This document shows positions 57,750 to 64,000 of a stretch of 64,000 nt of DNA, in pieces. Position numbers and translations under genes: made by a program. The notes under the pieces were generated by a model. That model had not been told where the DNA came from, did not search any database, and saw nothing but the letters and a program-made list of their open reading frames with translations. Positions within the stretch are counted from its first letter, which is position 1; each line of letters starts with the position of its first letter. The stretch comes from Aselliscus stoliczkanus (lineage: Eukaryota > Chordata > Mammalia > Chiroptera > Hipposideridae). The stretch covers positions 91,027,478 to 91,091,477 of the forward strand of contig CM066738.1 of assembly GCA_033961575.1 (NCBI GenBank), read 5' to 3'.

Positions 57750-58560
57750 CCCTCTAGAGTCTCCAGGGGAAGGTCGGGCGCTAACCCGGCTCTGACGGGC
57801 TGTACGTTTCCGCGGACCTGGAAAACACAACCCACTGAGGGTGCCTGCCGCGGTCAGCTCTTCGGAGCTCGCCCCAGGTTCTCCCAAATCCGCTCTCGGC
57901 ACAGCCTCGGGGGGCACCGGCTACTCTCCCCCGACGGGTTGCTCCTTCCTTGGGGTCTGGGTGTCCTGATCTGTGAGATGAGGGGTGGCTGTGCAGACTC
58001 TAGGGTGGTCCCGGACTGCGCTCGTCCGCAGGAGAGCGCGCGGCTGGGGGGCTGGGCGGCAGCGAGTAGCCTGGGAACCGGACCCCCGGGCTCGTGGACA
58101 CGCTGCAGCCGGGTGTCCGCTGCAGTCCTGCCCGTGGGCAGCGGGATCGGGGGCCCCAGCGCCGGCCCAGCCCCTCGGAGCCCCAGGCGCACGGCGCCGC
58201 GCACGGTCCCCGAGCGGTGCGCAGCTGGGGCGCCCTCCCGCCCTGCGCTCCGGCCGCCCGCACAAGCTGCTCCCGGGCCCGGCGATCGGCCGCGCCCCTC
58301 GCCGACTTACCCAGAAGTTCGCCTTGAACAGTGAGCCCGTCATGGCCAGCGAGTCGGCGGGAGGCGGCGGCGCGTGCTGGGAAGCCTAGCGGTCAAGGCC
58401 AGTGGTCCCGCAGTCCAGCCCCGGGTTACACCGCCCGCCGGGAGGCCCGCCCCCGGGCCCTAGGCCACGCCCACGCCGGAGGCCGCAGGGGTGCGCTCTG
58501 CCTCCCCCGGTCCCGGGCCTCCAGTCCGGAGCCGATTTCAAGCGCCACGGCGTCGGCCAA
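57750..58560 (-). promoter_or_regulatory. PSTPIP2: CpG island and TATA-less promoter of PSTPIP2
   Basis: CpG dinucleotides are dense here and scarce in the rest of the window. The island covers exon 1, the first 550 bp of intron 1 and the 5' flank. No TATA box precedes the ATG. Upstream on the minus strand are a GC box (GGGGGCGGGCC, 58444-58454) and a CACCC/KLF-type box (GGCGTGGGCGTGGCC, 58463-58477). These suggest Sp/KLF-driven, dispersed initiation about 100-130 bp upstream of the ATG. The exact start site cannot be read from sequence. Long frames on both strands here (up to 198 codons) are GC-rich frames without stops, not genes. Confidence 0.85.
58311..58343 (-). CDS. PSTPIP2: PSTPIP2 coding exon 1 (start codon, residues 1-11)
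   Basis: This is the first coding exon of proline-serine-threonine phosphatase-interacting protein 2, an F-BAR membrane and actin adaptor. In myeloid cells the protein binds PEST-type tyrosine phosphatases and restrains macrophage and osteoclast activity; loss in mice causes autoinflammatory bone disease (known for the family). Read on the minus strand, the ATG at 58343-58341 opens MTGSLFKANFW, which matches the start of PSTPIP2 as I remember it. TGG is followed directly by a consensus donor GTAAGT (58310-58305), so intron 1 is phase 0. The ATG has G at -3. The exon lies inside a CpG island, as expected for a first exon. Joining it to exon 2 gives a continuous F-BAR N-terminus. The reading frame continues 5' to 57921 past the donor, but that extension is intron. 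The main uncertainty is whether other first exons exist. Confidence 0.93.
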
Positions 58561-58597
58561 CCATCTGTTGGGGAGCCCTAGGTGCCTCCTCCCCTTC

Positions 58598-58611
58598 AGG
58601 AAGATTGCAAG
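58598..58611 (+). promoter_or_regulatory. Candidate composite ETS-C/EBP site upstream of PSTPIP2
   Basis: AGGAAGATTGCAAG joins an ETS core (GGAA) to a C/EBP-like half site (ATTGCAAG), about 255 bp upstream of the start codon. PU.1 and C/EBP factors drive many macrophage genes, so the pairing fits the gene's known expression. It is a short motif match only. Confidence 0.3.
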
Positions 58612-58619
58612 GAGCAGTC

Positions 58620-60490
58620 GCCGGAATTGGGCTCCATTCCTGCCCACAAGCCCCCTCCTCCCTGGACCCAATTCCTCGCAGAGAAATCTAGCCTCAGCGG
58701 GGTGATGGATGGAGGGTACCCGCCTGATCAGAGGGTAGTCGCGTGGACTGGGGGTCAGCTCCATAAAGACTGAGAACTGGCCGTGCCTGCGGCCACTTGT
58801 GGTGTAGATGCTTCAGGGAGACACGCGCACGACGCCAGGGGTGCTGGCTGCAGATCAGCCTCGAGCACGTTTTAGTCTAAATGTCATGGACCTGTCATTC
58901 CTACTTTTGCCCCTTGACTCTAGGTCCCTTAGTAGGGTCCATACAGAGAGTCCAGGTGCTCAGCCCCTCCCTTTCTGAGATCCCGAAAGATAGTTTGTCA
59001 TCTCTCATTTCCCCATTCTCAGGACCCAAGACTCTTCCTTACCAACCCCACTCCGGCTGTAGGAGCCCCGAGCTTCCTTCTTTCCCCTCCGCGCTCATAA
59101 CACCCTCATTAACATAATCCCAGGGCAAGTTGGACCCGTCCCTGCTCTGTAGTAATCCAGCGCTCTGGGACAAAGTACTGCCCCGTGCCCTGAGCCCAAA
59201 CTGAAGCCCAGAGAGGCTGTCTTGCCCAAGTACACAGAGTATAAGGGATGAAGAGCTGGGTTAGAGTTCTGCCCTTCTAAACAGGGTCAGGGCCAAAGAC
59301 ACGTCACTCCTAGGGCAGATCTACTCAAGGAGGAGAGGCTAAAGTGCCAAAACTGAGTACTCACACCAAGTTCACACCCCAAGGCATTTATTTGCCTCTT
59401 GAGCAGGTTCTAAATCAGTCCAGACACAGTGAAAGATCAATTGTTGGGGACATCTGAAGGACTAAAAGATTCTGCCTGGAATGCCACTTCCAGCCTGTGA
59501 TGAAATTCTAGCTATAGAGTCATCCATGGCTACAACAAAGGAGAAGTGGCCTCCACCCCTGGGTCACTCCAAGGGCATGCATCCATTCATCTGGTTGTTC
59601 ATCTCTTTGGAAAGCAGTGAGGTTAGACGGAAGGGAAGGCTGGCAGCACCATCAGGAGGCAGCAGAGGCCATGGAGGGCACCAGGACAGGCTACATGGCA
59701 GGAGGGATAAGAAAAACTGCCAACTGGGGAAATGAAAGAAGCTAAAGGGCCAAAAGCAGGACCAATACTTTTCCTGGACGTTTCGAAGACTTGGAACAGA
59801 TAATTTAGATACAATTCTAATTGTCTAAGTTTTAATTTTATACATACATATAATTAACTCTTAATTTTATATATAACATATTTATTTAACTTATATATCT
59901 TTATATATAAATTAAGCTATATAGAAAGTTTTACAAGCTCTTAGGTTACATTGTGCTTTCTTTTCCAGGCCCAGGCCCCAAAGATCCCTGAATCTTAACT
60001 CTCTTCCACCACCTGGTGGCAAGATTACAAATTGCAAATGGTTGATCATGGCAACTGGAAAATATTATTCATCCCTTAAGCATTTATTATAAGCTCATCA
60101 CCTGGACAGGTGTTGTAAGTAAAACGTATACTATATCCAAGGGTTTATAACAAAGTTGGGACATTTCACCAAAAAGCTAAATAACACTACTACAGCAATT
60201 ATAAATTAATGAAATTTAATGCTCAATATATTTAAGATAACCACTGTTAATATTTTGGCATAACTTCTTCCAATAATATACATTTGCATGGTTAAGTTCT
60301 TAATGTACATAAAATTATGCATCTTCCTTTTTAACTTCAATTTCATAAGTATTTTCTAAAGTCCTTATAAATACATCTTTCCTAACAAAAAGTTTGATAG
60401 CACAATGCTGGCCAGAAACTCTTGCATTGTGAAGAAAATCATTGTGAAGAAAAATTGGGCCATGTCAGCAAAATTTTAAATGCATGTATC
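58620..60490. other. 5' flank of PSTPIP2, no gene seen
   Basis: Upstream intergenic sequence. A reversed MIR fragment is at 59195-59285 (AAGCCCAGAGAGGCTGTCTT). 59820-60400 is AT-rich and resembles old LINE text. No coding exon was recognised. Confidence 0.5.
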
Positions 60491-60497
60491 TTCTTTT

Positions 60498-60607
60498 TTC
60501 TTTTTGTTTTTTTGAGGGCAGTGTCACTGGCCCTCATATGTGGGACCCAAACCAGGGCCGCTGGCTTCCTAAGCCAGCGCTTAACCACGGTGCCACTCGG
60601 CCAGCCC
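60498..60607 (-). mobile_element. Short tRNA-derived SINE (GCCCTC class)
   Basis: T-rich tail, GAGGGCAGTGTCACTGGCCC, GGCTTCCTAAGCCAGCGC. The duplication is TAYCTTCTTTT. Confidence 0.92.
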
Positions 60608-60773
60608 TACACCTACCTTCTTTTGACCCAACACCTCCATGTCTAAGAATTTACCCTTCAAATATATTCTGTCATGTGCAAAGTGAAATATGTATGCAAT
60701 TATTCGTAGCAGCATGGTTATTCTAGCAAGACTTGAAACTATATGTCCATCCATGAAGAATTACCTGAATATA

Positions 60774-61323
60774 CAAGGTCAGGCAATTAAGTTCCGGAAC
60801 TCATCCTAGAGTAAGTGCTACATATCTCATTGCTGAATATCATTATGTTCACCTTCGAAGTACTCCCCTTGGGAAGCTATGCACCGACGCCAGTGCCTGG
60901 TCCACCCTTCAAAGCAATTTTGGAACTCTTTTTCTGGAATGGCCACCAGAGCTGTCATCGTGTTACCCTTGATGTCCTGAATATCATCAAAATGTCTTCC
61001 TTTCAATGTTTCCTTTTGCTTTGGGTAAAGAAAGAAGCCATTGGGGGCCAGATCAGGTGAATAGGGGAAGTGTTCCAATGCAGCTGTTTATTGGCTAAAA
61101 ACTCCCTCACAAACAGTGAGGGATGTGAAAAGCCATGAATTGTTGGCGAAAAGTTCAGGTGGTCTAACTTTTCCATGCAGCCTTTTCAGCACTTCCAAAT
61201 AGTAAACTTGGTTAAGTGTTTGTCCAGTTGGTACAAATTCATAATGAATAATCCCTCTGATATTAAAAAAAAAACGGTTAGCAACAGCATTGCAACAAGT
61301 TCGTGAACTTGTCAGACCTCGTA
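60774..61323 (-). mobile_element. Mariner element copy 2, internally deleted
   Basis: Left end AAGGTCAGGCAATTAAGTTC and right end AGTTCGTGAACTTGTCAGAC with TA near both. The minus strand carries a transposase C-terminal remnant (YSPDLAPNGFFLYPKQKE at about 61012-61065). At 550 bp it is far shorter than the roughly 1.3 kb of complete mariners. Same family as copy 1. Confidence 0.9.
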
Positions 61324-61329
61324 TTGTGA

Positions 61330-61790
61330 TATATTAATACAATAAAATCATATTCAAGCATAAAAAAATGAGAAAGCTCTTTGTTGATATGGAACAATCA
61401 TCAGATATATTATTAAGTGGGGGAAAAAACATGCAAAACAAGCTGCCATTTAGGTGAGGAAGAAAAAGAATAGACATACACACATTTTAAATGGTTCCCT
61501 CTGAGAGGGTGGGGCTGAGGGACATAGGAGGGAGGAAGCCCTAATTTTCACTTCATATCCTTTTGGGCCTCTGAATTTGTACCATGTAAGTTTATTACAA
61601 ACTCGGAAAAATTAAAAAGAAAACTCTTCAATATAATTTTATACTTTTGCATAATTTCCCATCAAGTGGATATGATATACTGATTCTTTCTGAGCACCTT
61701 TTTAATGCTTTTAGAAATATTACTGCGATAAATCTTTTATAAAATCTTCGTTAAAATACCTCATACTTGAATTACAGTTCAAAGAATATA
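61330..61790. other. Old LINE-like flank sequence
   Basis: AAGTGGGGGAAAAAACATGC and GGTTCCCTCTGAGAGGGTGG suggest old L1 text; no gene. Confidence 0.4.
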
Positions 61791-61797
61791 AACTTTT

Positions 61798-62186
61798 TTT
61801 TTTTTTTTTTTTTAAGATTGGGGAATTGGGGAAGGGGAACAGCCAAGTTGTTGTCCTTCAGTGTTAGTTGTAGAGGGCGCAGCTAGCTCAGCTCCAAGTC
61901 CAGTTGCCATCCGGCTGCCCGGCAGCAGCTCCTGGACGCTCAGCTCAAGGTGCCACGTTCAATCTTAGTTGCAGGTGGGCATAGCCCACCATCCCATGCA
62001 CGAGTTGAACTGGCAACCTTGTTGTTAGGAGCACATGCTCTCACCAGCTGAGCCATCCTGCAACCTATTGACAGCTCAGCGGCAGCTCAGCTCAGGGGCA
62101 GCTCACTGGCCCATGCGGGAATCAAACCAGTGACCCTGTTGCTCAGAGCTTGTGCTCTTAACCAACTGAGCCACTCGGCTGGCCCC
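61798..62186 (-). mobile_element. Rhin-1-like SINE with two or more tRNA modules
   Basis: Poly(T), AAGATTGGGGAATTGGGG, then two reversed B boxes (near 61999 and 62122) and GAGCCACTCGGCTGGCCCC. The duplication is ATAAACYTTTTT. Confidence 0.85.
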
Positions 62187-62189
62187 ATA

Positions 62190-63100
62190 AACCTTTTTAA
62201 GGTTCTTGAAATGCATTGCCAAATTACTTTCCAGAAAAGTTGTTTCCATCTATAGTCTCAGCAGTGGAGGAAGGGGATAGCTCCCCCAGAGGGAATTAGT
62301 GATCTTTGCACTGAAATGGAATAAATGGATGATGGGCGACAAAAATAACAGATGCCCACTAAAATCCCATTTCCTTTCATGCTTTTGAAAACCTGGTATC
62401 TATGAGTACATACCTCCACCTCCTCCTTCTTCCCACTGCCAATCCAACCTCATACTGATTATCCTATTGTTACTCTTCTTAACTTTTCAACCTTAAAACA
62501 CTGCTTTCTTCATGTCTCCTCTCCTCACAAAACCAACTTTCCCTATTGCGCATCAGAATCAAGTGTCCATCGCCTCTGCCTGACCTTTCCCATCTCATTC
62601 CCCAGCTTCCCACCCTCCCCCACCCCACGCCAGTCAGACTCCTGTCCTGCCACCCCATCTTTGCTGGTGCTTTGCAGGCCTTCCTCCTGCTCAAGTTCCA
62701 CCTCATCACCACTTCCCCAACTTCTCCAGCCCTCAGTGTCCTCACTTCTTGAATTCCTACTTCTCTTTATCACAGCCCTTCATATCTTTGTTGTTCTCTA
62801 ATTTCTGTTCCTCTTAGAGGTCTTACCTCTCCAAGAAGTCTGCAAAGCACCGTAAGGGTATTTTCTCATGTACTTTCCCAGATGAGACAATGATGGAGCC
62901 GGCCAGAGAATTCAAAGAACTCTCTCTGATCCTCAACTGCAATACCAGTCTAAGCCCTTCCTTCCAGGAAGCAGAAGCAAATCTGGCCAAGAATCAAAAG
63001 CCAGATGGGATTCCAGGACCAGGACCTGGCCAAGCAGAGGCCGTGGTCTGGAAGAGGGCAGGAGTAAGCTGTTACTAGGTTTGCCAAGTCAGTCATCAGT
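62190..63100. other. Upstream flank, no gene seen
   Basis: 62400-62780 is pyrimidine-rich with chance frames on both strands. No exon of a neighbouring gene was recognised. Confidence 0.45.
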
Positions 63101-63117
63101 ACAGAGGCTGCATTTTT

Positions 63118-63201
63118 CTTTTTTTTTGAGGGCAGTGTCACTGGCCCTCACATGGGGACCGAACCAGGGCCGCTGGACCACTGCGCCACTTGGCCGGCCC
63201 T
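63118..63201 (-). mobile_element. Short SINE (GCCCTC class) lacking the anticodon arm
   Basis: GAGGGCAGTGTCACTGGCCC then GGGCCGCTGG joined directly to ACCACTGCGCCACTTGGCC. The roughly 20 bp between, which in other copies form the anticodon arm, are missing. The duplication is AGAGGCTGCATTTTT, framing the deleted copy. Confidence 0.9.
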
Positions 63202-63204
63202 TAG

Positions 63205-63792
63205 AGGCTGCATTTTTGTCACTAAGGCTAGAAGCTGAGTAGATTGAGGAATGGAGCAGAGGGTCAGGACAGGACAGGAATAGAATACACAGGAAAAACA
63301 TTCAGGCGGAGGCTCAAGTGCCCAGAGATTAGCTGTGTGGTGATCCCTAATTCCCTCTGGGGAAGCTTTCCCCTTCCTCCACTGCTGAGACTAGAGATAG
63401 AAACAACTTTTCTGGAAAGTAATTTGGCAATGCATTTCAAGAACCTTAAAAGCAAAGGGTAGGTTGGAGTGGGTACCATCAAAATTTGAATTTTTATAAG
63501 TGAAAGTTAAGTCACGTAAGGGACTCACAAGGATCCATTTCTGGTCAAGTAGTTTAAAGATGGGAAAACTTGCCTATCTACTGTCACAAGACACAACCTA
63601 TCATATGTGGGGGACTTTTTTTCATCAAAAGCTACTACTAAGACAGTGAATGAATAGCAAGCCACAGGAGAGTAAATTTGTCCTACACAGGACAAATATA
63701 TAGAGAACCTATAAAACAAACAAAACCAAGACTTTCCAGGGCTGGGGCAAGAAAAATATAAGGTAAGCCAGGAGTATCTTGTGGTGTCAGAA

Positions 63793-63794
<2 letters not shown>
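63205..63794. other. Upstream flank, nothing recognised
   Basis: No exon or clear repeat seen. Confidence 0.45.

Positions 63795-63825
<31 letters not shown>
63795..63825. repeat. (CA)n microsatellite
   Basis: About 15 CA units followed by CACGCAAGTGTACACG. The minus-strand frames across it are translations of the repeat. Confidence 0.95.
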
Positions 63826-63828
<3 letters not shown>

Positions 63829-64000
63829 AGTGTACACGTACTCACACACAAAATTGGGGCACAGGAGCCAACTGAAAGAGCCCCCCATGGCCAAAGCTGG
63901 AACGATTTGAGTAACAAAAGAAATACGATTTGAGATCTCAAATTCAATTTGTACGATGTTCAACAGGACTAGCTGACTCCTCAAAAAATTCAATCATGGA

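Larger units (their letters stand above)
5562..58343 (-). other. PSTPIP2: PSTPIP2 gene body, 5' part (exons 1-3, introns 1-2)
   Basis: The three exons define a minus-strand gene spanning at least 52.8 kb, open at the left end of the window. Intron 1 is 15843-58310 (42,468 bp, phase 0) and intron 2 is 5640-15741 (10,102 bp, phase 2). Sequence left of 5562 is intron 3. The encoded F-BAR domain normally spans about the first 260 of roughly 334 residues, so only about a fifth of the protein is here. In human, EPG5 and ATP5F1A flank the gene. I see no exon of either in this window. Confidence 0.93.

Noticed and set aside
57738..58389. Long overlapping frames of 198, 140, 134 and 116 codons on both strands
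   Set aside because: They lie in the CpG island, where stops are rare. Only the first 11 codons of the minus-strand frame at 58343 belong to a gene; the splice donor at 58310 ends it.
60827..61078. 83-codon minus-strand frame with YSPDLAP
   Set aside because: A fragment of mariner transposase in an internally deleted element; annotated as a mobile element, not a gene.
58400..64000. Exons of a neighbouring gene (for example ATP5F1A, expected upstream in human)
   Set aside because: No recognisable coding text or splice-flanked exon was found in the 5.6 kb of flank.

Overview
This is nuclear DNA from a mammal, and the repeats point to a bat. It carries tRNA-derived SINEs of the chiropteran VES/Rhin-1 type (5' heads starting GGGCCGGC and tails ending AATAAAATCTTT), bat-type L1 3' ends, mariner copies, and older mammalian MIR, MLT1, Tigger and hAT fragments. 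The abundance of Rhin-1-like elements with several tRNA modules suggests a rhinolophoid bat (horseshoe, Old World leaf-nosed or related). The species cannot be fixed from this sequence alone.

Only one gene is supported: the 5' part of PSTPIP2 on the minus strand. It encodes an F-BAR adaptor of macrophages and osteoclast-lineage cells. Coding exon 1 (58311-58343) sits in a CpG island (about 57750-58560). Exon 2 is at 15742-15842 and exon 3 at 5562-5639. Together they give residues 1 to 70 plus two bases of codon 71, in frame and with GT-AG splice sites. Intron 1 is 42,468 bp and intron 2 is 10,102 bp. The remaining exons must lie to the left of position 1. All the other open reading frames of 60-200 codons appear to be chance frames, CpG-island frames, or frames inside repeats.

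The rest of the window is intron (1-58310) and upstream flank (58344-64000), filled with layered retroposons. I count about ten long SINEs (about 400-450 bp), eleven very short relatives (about 100 bp, ending GCCCTC plus an A tail), two elements of a third length class, five multi-module Rhin-1-like elements and two VES-like elements. Most have clear target-site duplications. Two mariner copies, a mariner MITE, two LTRs, several L1 fragments and many microsatellites complete the content.

I found no undescribed multi-gene system. The observations most worth a second look are: a SINE that seems to have carried a flanking piece of mariner DNA after losing its Pol III terminator; coexisting SINE length classes with and without the AATAAA/TCTTT tail; one SINE-internal position hit independently by two retroposons; a sense-oriented betaretrovirus-like LTR 825 bp upstream of PSTPIP2 exon 2; and a retrocopy that ends at an internal AATAAA.
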